From an uncultured Prevotellaceae bacterium (GTDB taxonomy: Bacteria; Bacteroidota; Bacteroidia; Bacteroidales; Bacteroidaceae): DNA of 64,000 nt. Positions within the stretch are counted from its first letter, which is position 1. Each line of letters starts with the position of its first letter. A model generated the notes under the pieces. The model did not search any database. It worked only from the letters and a program-made list of their open reading frames with translations, and had not been told where the DNA came from. Position numbers and translations under genes: made by a program. The stretch lies in the NCBI GenBank assembly GCA_900315105.1, contig OMXX01000001.1, forward strand, positions 1-64,000. The letters are read 5' to 3'. Positions 41,486 to 49,016 of the stretch are shown piece after piece.

Positions 41486-42665
41486 TTCCCACCATTCTCA
41501 TAAAAGCTTCTTCCAATTTCGCTTTCTGCGTGGCGAGATTGATGCGGATGAAGTTCTTTCCTGCTTTACCATAATGAGAACCTGAGTTCACATATATATG
41601 GTGGTCATGGAGAAGTTTCTCTGCGAAGGTATCGCCATCCATTCCGCTTGCTGAGACATCTACCCACATAAGGTATGTGCCTTCAAGTGTGACGGCTTTC
41701 CATTCGGGATGATATGTCGAGAGCCAATGTCGAACATAGTCGTAATTGGCATAGATGTAATCATTGAGTGCGTTCAGCCACTCCTCGCCGCTTTGAGTAT
41801 ATGCGGCTTGAAGGGCAATGACACCGAATGGGTTTACGTCACACACCTCGTTAATATTTATGGCACGATCCACACGACGGCGTATGGAATCGTCCTTTAC
41901 TATGATGTTGGCAATCTGAAGACCTGCAATATTGAATGCCTTTGAAGGTGATACGCAAACGGCACACTGGGCATCGCTTACTGCCATAAACGGATGATAC
42001 TTAGGCTTTTCCTCACCTGTGATGGCTGATAACTCCGATGTGCGTGATAGAGTAGGGTTCACAAACTCGCAATGAATCTCGTCTGCAATGATGAAGACAC
42101 CATTGCGCTTGCATATCTCGCCCATCTTCTGAAGCTCGGATACGCTCCATACGCGTCCTGCCGGATTGTGAGGGTTGCACAAGATGAACACCTTTGTCTT
42201 TTCATCGGCACAATGACGCTCGAAAGCCTCAAAGTCGATTATGTAGTCATTGCCGGAGAGCGTGAGAGGTGCTTCTTCCGCTATGCATCCATTGTTGCGG
42301 ATGGAAGAGAAGAAACAGTTATATACAGGTGTCTGAACCAATACCTTATCTCCCGGCTCTGTCATAGCTTTGATGATGGCTGAAATGGCAGGAACAACAC
42401 CTGATGTGTAAATGAACCAGTTGCGTTCTGGTTTCCAGCCATGACGCTTGCCAAACCAGTTGATAGTAGCCTCGTAGAATGAGTCTGGCACGGCAGTATA
42501 GCCGAAACAGCCATGCTCAAGTCGCTTGCGGAGGGCATCCATAACGACAGGTGCAGTCTCGAAGTCCATATCTGCCACCCAAAGTGGAATGGTGTCGGGA
42601 TATGGCATCGTATCGTACTTATAGCAGTTTGTGCCACGACGATCTATGGGGGTATCAAAATTCAT
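41481..42665 (-). CDS. MalY/PatB-type PLP aminotransferase (C-S lyase)
   Basis: A 395-residue fold-type I enzyme: 'WVADMDFETAP', 'YTSGVVPAISAII', 'NPHNPAGRVW' and PLP lysine in 'SPSKAFNIAGL'. PatB/MalY proteins have cystathionine beta-lyase activity. I start at ATG 42665. A longer frame (to 42722) would add 'PYGGGRGERP'-type residues encoded by the 39-bp repeat, which is not a real N-terminus. Its placement between hisD and hisC is odd. Confidence 0.9.
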   Translation of the reverse strand: MNFDTPIDRRGTNCYKYDTMPYPDTIPLWVADMDFETAPVVMDALRKRLEHGCFGYTAVPDSFYEATINWFGKRHGWKPERNWFIYTSGVVPAISAIIKAMTEPGDKVLVQTPVYNCFFSSIRNNGCIAEEAPLTLSGNDYIIDFEAFERHCADEKTKVFILCNPHNPAGRVWSVSELQKMGEICKRNGVFIIADEIHCEFVNPTLSRTSELSAITGEEKPKYHPFMAVSDAQCAVCVSPSKAFNIAGLQIANIIVKDDSIRRRVDRAININEVCDVNPFGVIALQAAYTQSGEEWLNALNDYIYANYDYVRHWLSTYHPEWKAVTLEGTYLMWVDVSASGMDGDTFAEKLLHDHHIYVNSGSHYGKAGKNFIRINLATQKAKLEEAFMRMVGK

Positions 42666-42674
42666 CATGTATAT

Positions 42675-42822
42675 CGGCCTCTCCCCCCGCCCTCCCCCGT
42701 AGGGAGGGAGCCGATTCGGCAATGGGGGAATTGGTTGAAATTATAAATTACTAATTTGTTTTGTCATTAATTGTTGGGCGCTCCGGCTCCCTCCCTACGG
42801 GGGAGGGCGGGGGGAGAGGCCG
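42675..42822. repeat. perfect inverted pair of a 39-bp GC-rich element
   Basis: Two copies (42675-42713 and 42784-42822) are exact inverted complements over 39 bp, each itself palindromic around CTCCCCCGTAGGGAG. The 70-bp spacer is AT-rich. The right copy encodes the last residues of the DUF3737 protein and the left copy lies just before the PatB start codon. The same 39-bp element recurs at 54358-54586. Confidence 0.95.
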
Positions 42823-43657
42823 TTACCTTCGCATTCTTCGGCTCTTTCTGATTTTCATCAAAGATAACCTCACCGCATTTGCCGTTTACGGTGATTGTGC
42901 CTGATGTCGGGTTCTTGATGCTTGTCACATTGCCATTGATGGTGGCATTGACGGTAGAGTATTCAAAGATGAGGTTGGCATCCTCGCCGAAGGTGCAGTC
43001 TTCGAGTGTGAGACCGTCAACATAGCAGAGAAGCTGTTCGCCTGTGAGGTGACAACGCACGAGTCGTATGTTCTTGCCATACCATGCAAGGTATTCGCCA
43101 TTAAGCTCGCAATCAACGAGAGTCACGTTCTCCGATTCCCAGAAGGCATCCTTCGAGTTTATGACGGCATTATGGATTTCCACGTTCTTTGCATATTGGA
43201 AAGAGTAGTTGCCGTCCTGATGATAGTTCTCTATGCGTATGTCGTGAGAGTGCATGAATAGGTAGTCGGCATTCGCAATCCTTACATTCTTCAATGTTAT
43301 ATCAGAGCAATCCCAGAATGTCTCCTCCGCATTAGGGAAGTCGGTGTTCTCAACGTAGATTCCCTTCATTCTACGGAACATCTTCGGTGCTTCAACCTTG
43401 CAGTCGGTCATTCGGCAGTCTGATGAATACCAGAGTGATGAGCGGGCACTTTCGGTGAAGAGGCATTTATGAACGCGGAAGCCTCGTGTCTCCCAAAATA
43501 CGTACTTGCCTTCGAAACGGCAATCTTCCGCTTCGATGTTGCTTGACTCCTTTATGCTGGATTCACCAATGTGAATGGTGACATTCTCCAGACGGAGGTC
43601 GTGGGATGCGTATAGAGGGCGCTCACCTCCATATTCCTTGTTTGTTATTGTCTGCAT
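42767..43657 (-). CDS. DUF3737 beta-helix protein
   Basis: A 296-residue right-handed beta-helix of the DUF3737 family: about ten turns with the pattern xx-[IVL]-x-[IVL]-x-N/D-C ('LENVTIHIG', 'IEAEDCRFEG', 'LVDCELNGEYL'). Cytoplasmic, function unknown. The start is ATG 43657; a TTG two codons upstream is an alternative. The C-terminal end ('ASPPALPRREGAGAPNN') is encoded by the 39-bp repeat, so the natural C-terminus was probably replaced when the repeat arrived. Confidence 0.88.
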   Translation of the reverse strand: MQTITNKEYGGERPLYASHDLRLENVTIHIGESSIKESSNIEAEDCRFEGKYVFWETRGFRVHKCLFTESARSSLWYSSDCRMTDCKVEAPKMFRRMKGIYVENTDFPNAEETFWDCSDITLKNVRIANADYLFMHSHDIRIENYHQDGNYSFQYAKNVEIHNAVINSKDAFWESENVTLVDCELNGEYLAWYGKNIRLVRCHLTGEQLLCYVDGLTLEDCTFGEDANLIFEYSTVNATINGNVTSIKNPTSGTITVNGKCGEVIFDENQKEPKNAKVTASPPALPRREGAGAPNN

Positions 43658-43672
43658 AATCAATTCGTTTTA

Positions 43673-43793
43673 AGTGAAGAGTTAAGAGTGAAAAGTGAAG
43701 AATTTGAATTAGTATTAATTGTGAAAGGTCGAAAAGAGCCTTAATCTGCAATACAAACTTAAATTTTTCACTATTCACTTTTCACTATTCACT
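43673..43793. repeat. mirror-image heptad array AGTGAA / TTCACT
   Basis: AGTGAA units at 43673, 43687 and 43694 are mirrored by TTCACT units at 43767, 43774, 43781 and 43788 (7-bp step). The spacer is about 65 bp. It lies between the DUF3737 and MATE genes. Confidence 0.75.
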
Positions 43794-45203
43794 TTCAAGT
43801 GAAGCTTGCGGAACTTGAATATTACTTCTGTCCTTTATAAAGGACCACTTCCTTGTGCAAAGTCTTGCGGTGAAGATAATGCCACGGAAACATAGTTCGA
43901 TAGCCATTGCAATCCATACACCTCTCAATCCCATGGTAGGAGCGAGTAGGAGGGTGAGCGATACCCTGACTATCCAGATGCTGCCTAAGTTCATAAGCGA
44001 TGGGATAAGCGTCTTGCCTGCTCCTACGAATACCGACATCGCTACAATGGCGGCTGCGAATCCAGGTTCTGCCCATGCCTCTATCCTCAGTATCTCGGTG
44101 CCTAATTCAATGACAGCTTCGTCGAGGGTGATGAGCGACATCATCTCAGGGGCGAAAAACCACATAATCAATCCCATGAATGCCATTATACCAACACCGA
44201 GCGCCATACATATCCATGCGAAAGAGTGCATGAGATTGCGCTTGCTTGCTCCTTTGCTCTGTCCTACGAGCGTTGTTGCCGCTTCTGCTATTCCATGTCC
44301 CGGCATATAGCAAAGGCTCTCTACGTTGATGGCAAATGAATTTGCTGCTATGGCTATACTTCCAAGCGGTGCGATGATGCTTGAGATGGCTATCTGTGCC
44401 GTGCACATTACGCCTCTTTCCAATCCGATAGGGAAACCGATTCTGCCTGTTTTCTTCAGAATCTTACGCTTCGGAAGGAAGTCAAGAACCTCATCCTGAC
44501 GGAAGTTCAGTGTCTTGTCCTTCAACGTCATATATCCCACCATGAAGACTATTGTTATTGCGTATGCTGCAAGAGTTCCAAAGGCTGCTCCGTCAGTTCC
44601 CATGTCTGCTATATAGATGAAAAGATAGTTAAAGCAAACATCGAGGCAACACATCATAACCATCAGTATGCTTGGCACTTTCACGTTTCCCGAACAGCGA
44701 AGGCTTCCTGCTGAAATGCTATTCGTGATGATGAGAGGCAGACCGCAGCAGAATATGGTGAAATATCGGGATGCATCGTGGCAAATAGTATCAGAAGCAC
44801 CAAGCCAGTGGGGTAGGTGAGGAGCGATTATGACACCTGTCAATCCGAGTAGTGAAGCGAATATAAGTCCGGAGAACAGCCCCTGGCGTATCACGCTTCG
44901 TGCGCCTTTGTTGTCGCCTGCCCCAACACGATGTGCCACCTGTACCGAGAATCCCGCAGCAAAGGCAGAGGAAAGTCCGCCGAAGAGCCAGATGGTGGTG
45001 GAGACGAGTCCTACGGCAGAAGCCTGATCCGTACTCAGATGCCCGAGCATGGCAGCATCGATCATCTGCATGGCGATGAATGAGAACTGCGCTATGATGG
45101 CAGGTATGGATAAAAGCACAGTGAGACGAAACTTCTGCCGAAGCGTCATCTCACTGCCTGCCTCTCTTACGAGGGTTAAGAGTTCGTCCTTTGTATATGA
45201 CAT
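43785..45203 (-). CDS. MATE-family efflux transporter
   Basis: A 472-residue MATE transporter with twelve predicted helices in two homologous bundles, for example 'DAAMLGHLS' (first repeat) and 'GIAEAATTLVGQSKGA' (second repeat). It exports cationic drugs or metabolites using Na+ or H+. It starts directly after the hisD stop codon, so the two are translationally coupled, an unexpected place for a drug exporter. Confidence 0.93.
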   Translation of the reverse strand: MSYTKDELLTLVREAGSEMTLRQKFRLTVLLSIPAIIAQFSFIAMQMIDAAMLGHLSTDQASAVGLVSTTIWLFGGLSSAFAAGFSVQVAHRVGAGDNKGARSVIRQGLFSGLIFASLLGLTGVIIAPHLPHWLGASDTICHDASRYFTIFCCGLPLIITNSISAGSLRCSGNVKVPSILMVMMCCLDVCFNYLFIYIADMGTDGAAFGTLAAYAITIVFMVGYMTLKDKTLNFRQDEVLDFLPKRKILKKTGRIGFPIGLERGVMCTAQIAISSIIAPLGSIAIAANSFAINVESLCYMPGHGIAEAATTLVGQSKGASKRNLMHSFAWICMALGVGIMAFMGLIMWFFAPEMMSLITLDEAVIELGTEILRIEAWAEPGFAAAIVAMSVFVGAGKTLIPSLMNLGSIWIVRVSLTLLLAPTMGLRGVWIAMAIELCFRGIIFTARLCTRKWSFIKDRSNIQVPQASLESE

Positions 45204-46487
45204 CTACTTAACTTCTTTCACACGCAGGCGCATTGCATTGGCATGAGCTTCAAGCTGTTCATTCTCTGCCATGCACACCACGGCAGGACCGATAGATCGT
45301 ATTCCCTCCTCTGATAGATGCTGGAATGTGACCTTGCGGTTGTATGAGTCGAGGTTGACACCGTTGTATGCAAGGGCATATCCGTGGGTAGGAAGTGTAT
45401 GATTTGTTCCGCTGGCATAGTCGCCGGCAGACTCACACGCATAGTTGCCGAGGAACACGCTGCCCGCATTGATAACCTTCTCTGCAAGAGCGTCATAGTC
45501 GGATGTAGCGATGATAAGGTGCTCTGGAGCGTATGCATTGCTGAGAGCCATAGCCTCCTCCTTGTCATGTACGAGTACGAAGTTAGAGTTGACAAGTGTC
45601 TTCTCCGCAATCTCGTGACGTGGAAGTGCTGCAAGCTGTGTTTCGAGTTCCTTTTCTACCTGATGAATCATATCCTCGGAGGTAGAGATAAGGATAACCT
45701 GAGAGTCGATACCGTGCTCTGCCTGAGAGAGAAGGTCGGCTGCAACGAATGCTGCATTACTTGTCTCGTCGGCAATCACGCATACCTCAGAAGGACCTGC
45801 AGGCATGTCGATGGCTGCATCATGGAGTGATACCTGCTGCTTTGCTGCCATAACGAACTGGTTGCCCGGACCGAATATCTTATATACCTTCGGAACTGAC
45901 TCCGTGCCGTATGCCATTGCACCGATAGCCTGAACGCCACCGGCCTTGAATATCTTGCTCACACCTGCCACACGTGCAGCCATGAGGATGGCAGGGTTCA
46001 CCTTACCCTCACGGTTCGGAGGTGTGCAGAGCACAATCTCCTTGCATCCTGCAATCTTCGCAGGAGTAGCGAGCATGAGTACGGTAGAGAAAAGAGGTGC
46101 CGTGCCGCCCGGAATATAGAGGCCTACCTTCTCGATGGCAACGCTCTTCTGCCAGCATACCACACCGGGAGCAGTCTGAACCTTAGTGCTCTCAAACTTC
46201 TGTGACTCATGGAACTTCGCAATGTTCTCATGCGCAAGGATGAGTGCATCCTTGAGATCCTGAGACACGAGAGCCTCTGCCTCGTCAATCTCTGCCTCTG
46301 TTACTGCGAGGGATGCGAGCTTAACGTGGTCGAACTTCTCTTCGTATGCAATGACTGCCTTGTCACCGTTCTCCTTCACGTCAGCAAGGACTGAAGCAAC
46401 GGTGGCATTGAGCTGAGACACATCGAGGTGCGGACGCTCGATGATCTTCTTTATCTGTTCCTGTGAGGGGTATTTTATGATGTTCAT
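45204..46487 (-). CDS. hisD: histidinol dehydrogenase
   Basis: A 427-residue HisD with 'VGLYIPGGTAPLFSTVLML', 'GPGNQFV', 'AGPSEVCVIAD', zinc and base residues in 'SQAEHGIDSQ' and 'YASGTNHTLPT' near the end. It oxidises histidinol to histidine in two NAD+-dependent steps. Its gene follows hisG (146-bp gap with repeats) and is fused head to tail with the MATE gene (stop and start codons adjacent). Confidence 0.97.
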   Translation of the reverse strand: MNIIKYPSQEQIKKIIERPHLDVSQLNATVASVLADVKENGDKAVIAYEEKFDHVKLASLAVTEAEIDEAEALVSQDLKDALILAHENIAKFHESQKFESTKVQTAPGVVCWQKSVAIEKVGLYIPGGTAPLFSTVLMLATPAKIAGCKEIVLCTPPNREGKVNPAILMAARVAGVSKIFKAGGVQAIGAMAYGTESVPKVYKIFGPGNQFVMAAKQQVSLHDAAIDMPAGPSEVCVIADETSNAAFVAADLLSQAEHGIDSQVILISTSEDMIHQVEKELETQLAALPRHEIAEKTLVNSNFVLVHDKEEAMALSNAYAPEHLIIATSDYDALAEKVINAGSVFLGNYACESAGDYASGTNHTLPTHGYALAYNGVNLDSYNRKVTFQHLSEEGIRSIGPAVVCMAENEQLEAHANAMRLRVKEVK

Positions 46488-46633
46488 AAAGCCTAACCAA
46501 GCCTTCCCAAAGGGAAGGATGTTTTATAGTATAAATCCCTATGTGGGGGATTATTATTACCCAATATTACTAACTACTCCCCCTTGAGGGGGTGAGGGGG
46601 GAGGAACCCTCCCTTTGGGAGGGACTGGGTGGG
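46488..46633. repeat. inverted intergenic repeats between hisG and hisD
   Basis: AAGCC.AACCAAGCCTTCCCAAAGGGAAGG (about 46488-46519) and its diverged complement (about 46603-46635) flank a CCCCCTTGAGGGGG palindrome (46578-46591). These are diverged relatives of the other inverted pairs and would form hairpins in the his mRNA. Confidence 0.6.
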
Positions 46634-47485
46634 CTACAATATCATCTTCTCAATCGGAGTAACGAGGATGCCCTGTGCACCAAGTTCCTTGAGCTTGCCG
46701 ATAATCTCCCAGAAAACCTTCTGACCGATAACGGCATGAACAGAGCACCAGTCCTCGTCAGCTAGAGGGATGATAGTTGGACTCTTGAGACCAGGGAGAA
46801 CGGCGATGATGTCCTTGAGCTTTGACTTAGGAGCGTTCATGCGAACATACTTCTGACCTTCTGCGCTCTTAACAGCCTCGAAACGGAAGAGCATCTCTTT
46901 AAGCACCTCACGCTTCTCTTCAGAGAGATTCTTGTTTGCAATGAGGAGTGCTTCGCTCTCTGTAACAACCTCAACCTCAGCGAGATTGTTGCTTACGAGT
47001 GTAGAACCACTTGAAACGATGTCGAAGATAGCATCTGCAAGTCCGATGCCAGGAGCAATCTCCACGCTACCTGTGATTACGTGAATCTCGGCATTGATAC
47101 CCTTCTCTGCGAGGAAACGGCGTAGGATACCTGGGTATGAAGTTGCAATCTTCTTACCGTTGAACCAGTCAAGACCTGTGTATTCAATAGCCTTTGGAAT
47201 AGCGAGGGAAAGGCGGCACTTAGAGAAACCGAGACGGCTAACTACCTCTGCGTCCTCGTTGCGCTCAAGAAACTCATTCTCACCTACGATGCCGATGTCG
47301 GCAACGCCCATAGCAACGCTCTGTGGGATATCATCATCACGGAGATAGAGCACTTCGAGAGGGAAGTTACCTGATTTTGCAAGCAGAACGCGCTTGCTTG
47401 AGCTAACCTTTATGTCTGCCTCAGTGAGGAGATCGATACAATCTTCAAAAAGACGTCCTTTGGACTGTAATGCTATACGTAACAT
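46634..47485 (-). CDS. hisG: ATP phosphoribosyltransferase, long form
   Basis: A 283-residue long-form HisG: catalytic part with 'LRIALQSKGRL' and 'GVADIGIVGENE', and the C-terminal ACT-like regulatory domain (about 205-283) that binds histidine. It catalyses the first, feedback-inhibited step of histidine synthesis. Promoter at 47624-47631 and a structured leader at 47553-47623. Confidence 0.97.
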   Translation of the reverse strand: MLRIALQSKGRLFEDCIDLLTEADIKVSSSKRVLLAKSGNFPLEVLYLRDDDIPQSVAMGVADIGIVGENEFLERNEDAEVVSRLGFSKCRLSLAIPKAIEYTGLDWFNGKKIATSYPGILRRFLAEKGINAEIHVITGSVEIAPGIGLADAIFDIVSSGSTLVSNNLAEVEVVTESEALLIANKNLSEEKREVLKEMLFRFEAVKSAEGQKYVRMNAPKSKLKDIIAVLPGLKSPTIIPLADEDWCSVHAVIGQKVFWEIIGKLKELGAQGILVTPIEKMIL

Positions 47486-47518
47486 GTTATATATTTGTTT
47501 TATTTCAATTTCTGTTTA

Positions 47519-47548
47519 CCTTAGTCCTTAGACCTTAGTCTTTAGACT
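47519..47548. repeat. 7-bp-period CCTTAGT array
   Basis: CCTTAGT, CCTTAGA, CCTTAGT and CTTTAGA follow one another at exactly 7 bp in the hisG leader. Confidence 0.7.
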
Positions 47549-47552
47549 GTTC

Positions 47553-47623
47553 GAGTTGCTTCTTCGCATGAAAAAATAGGGCTTGTCGCTCATAGAGCGG
47601 TGCCCGTCTCTGATTTCAGAATG
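47553..47623 (-). ncRNA. conserved 5' leader element, hisG copy
   Basis: The RNA starts at the -7 element: GCATTCTGAAATCAGAGACG, then a GGGC-ACC-GCTC-TAT-GAGC-GACAA-GCCC hairpin, then CATGCGAAGAAGCAAC. Flanks match the copies at 30151 and 30510, the hairpin sequence does not, and the placement does. About 68 nt separate it from the start codon. Confidence 0.75.
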
Positions 47624-47631
47624 CAAAGTTA
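47624..47631 (-). promoter_or_regulatory. -7 promoter element of the hisG operon
   Basis: TAACTTTG on the minus strand, immediately before the leader element. Confidence 0.75.
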
Positions 47632-47752
47632 CAAAAAATAATTCGAAAAATGTAAAGAAATCCCGAAAAAAGCGAAAAAAAGGAGGGGAACGGTCGAATA
47701 GTAGGGTGTGGGTGTGTTTCTTAAATGTAAAACTTTGATATTTGTATAGTAA

Positions 47753-47781
47753 AAAGCTTATGTTCAAAATGGGCATAAGCT
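47753..47781 (-). terminator. hairpin, possible terminator
   Basis: GCTTATG and CATAAGC arms with a 12-nt loop. On the minus strand a CTTTTTAC tail follows. No gene on the minus strand ends close by; the radical SAM gene ends 1.2 kb upstream. Confidence 0.5.
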
Positions 47782-48130
47782 CTTTCTCTGAGCCGATGGG
47801 GAGGGGATTCGCCACCTCATTGCTCTTTAACTACAAACCAACGCACTGAATCGGTGCACCACTTGATTGCATCATGTTTTGATACAGAATATAAATGCGA
47901 AAATAAGAAAATCATAGAAAAAATCAATAGGTGTCGTTCTTTCAGGACTTGTCCGCATGAATTAGTCGAACTCACGTTAACTATTTGAAACCAGATTAGT
48001 AAATCACGAATGTGGTTTTATCTTCTCGTGTTAGATTTACTCAAGGATTTTTCTTTATCGCAGTTCTGAAACCGACGGTGAACGAATCGTTCAGCGTCGG
48101 CATTATGTTACCCCCTGTCCCTGTTTTTCC

Positions 48131-48526
48131 TAACAGTTACATGTTAGATGTGTGCTCAAACAAACAAGAAGGAAGACGGTGTGGGTTGAAACCACAGCGT
48201 CATAAAGACAAGGATATAACATGAAATGCTTGGAAAAAGACGGGAATTTCGTTTCCTTTTGCGTGTTTCGTGTTCGTAGAAACGAGTGAAAAAGCGTGTT
48301 TGTAAGTAATCACGAAACTATCATATTTCAAGATATGTTAGATTTACCCCCTAACAGGAGGCTCAGAATGGGGTTTCTAACATATAACTGTTAGATTGGA
48401 TAGTGAGAGTAGGACACATCCTTCCTAACCTCAAAATAATAATATAATAATTATTATATTATTATTTTGAATATATAAGACACACTTACCCCCTCCCTTA
48501 TGAATCTAACGGTTATATGTTAGATT
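48131..48526. repeat. three copies of a CTAACNGTTAYATGTTAGAT element
   Basis: Copies at about 48131-48151 and 48505-48526 are in one orientation and one at 48387-48407 is inverted. Each is an imperfect palindrome with CTAAC and GTTAG ends. Half copies occur at about 48028 and 48349. Origin unknown. Confidence 0.7.
48431..48470. repeat. 40-bp perfect AT palindrome
   Basis: Twenty bases from 48431 are the exact complement of the 20 bases to 48470, with no spacer. It consists of ATA/TAAT steps. Perfect palindromes of this length are often unstable, so its persistence is notable. Confidence 0.9.
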
Positions 48527-48654
48527 GGGGTGTTCGAAAAAATATTCCGAAAATTTCTTGTTGTGTATCAATAAGTTACAAACATAAAGTAAAGATTTTT
48601 AGAATCTAATATTTATTTTATCGTGTTATATCGTGGCTTTCGGGAAAAATGTTG

Positions 48655-48706
48655 TAACTTTGCACTCAGGATTTGGGTGATGGGGGGGTAGGTGTTGGGG
48701 GATGGC
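48655..48706 (+). promoter_or_regulatory. -7 promoter element and G-rich start, possible small RNA gene
   Basis: TAACTTTG (48655-48662) is followed by GCACTCAG, as in the leader family, then G runs at 48675, 48682-48688 and 48697-48701. No coding frame follows, so a small RNA or a relic promoter is possible. Confidence 0.5.
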
Positions 48707-48781
48707 GGTCACGCTTTCCAGTCAAAGGCCACGAGCGGAAATACTAATCTGTATTTTTCATTTCACTTTTCATTTAAGTAA

Positions 48782-48833
48782 CTCCGTTGCAAGTCCGCTT
48801 CAAATCCGTTGCAAATCCCATTCAAATCCCTTC
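48782..48833. repeat. 11-bp-period TCCGTTNCAA array
   Basis: TCC cores at 48783, 48794, 48805, 48816 and 48827, each exactly 11 bp apart. The unit is the same as at 8622-8665. Confidence 0.85.
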
Positions 48834-49016
48834 CCTGTATGGGAGATTCAAAGGGGATGCAGCGAGAAAGTCTCGTAGCGACGAGCACCATGAAGAAACA
48901 GAAAGAGCCTACCCAATGGCGATTAGGATAAGCTCTTTGCTGAATGGTATAGTGGAGGGACAAGTATCAAATGCTGTGACATAGCATAGTAGAATCATGC
49001 AACGAAAAAACATCTC

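Larger units (their letters stand above)
47486..49016. other. 1.5-kb repeat-rich gene desert with a possible small RNA
   Basis: After the hisG promoter there is no convincing gene until the radical SAM gene. The region contains a hairpin at 47753-47781, a TCGAACTCACGTTAA element (47964-47978), three copies of a CTAACNGTTAYATGTTAGAT element, a 40-bp perfect palindrome (48431-48470), a promoter-like TAACTTTG (48655-48662) followed by a G-rich tract, and an 11-bp array (48782-48833). Confidence 0.7.

Noticed and set aside
47786..47880. A tRNA-like segment on the minus strand (GGTGGCGAATCCCCTCCCC followed by ATCGG)
   Set aside because: It resembles a T-arm, but the T-loop lacks TTCGA, the D- and anticodon arms cannot be folded, and the acceptor stem does not pair well. 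It could at most be a decayed tRNA end.
48012..48224. 70-codon frame in the gene desert
   Set aside because: It runs through the CTAAC repeats and has no recognisable domain.
48787..48984. 65-codon frame after the possible small RNA start
   Set aside because: Its first third is the 11-bp repeat array, so it is probably not translated.
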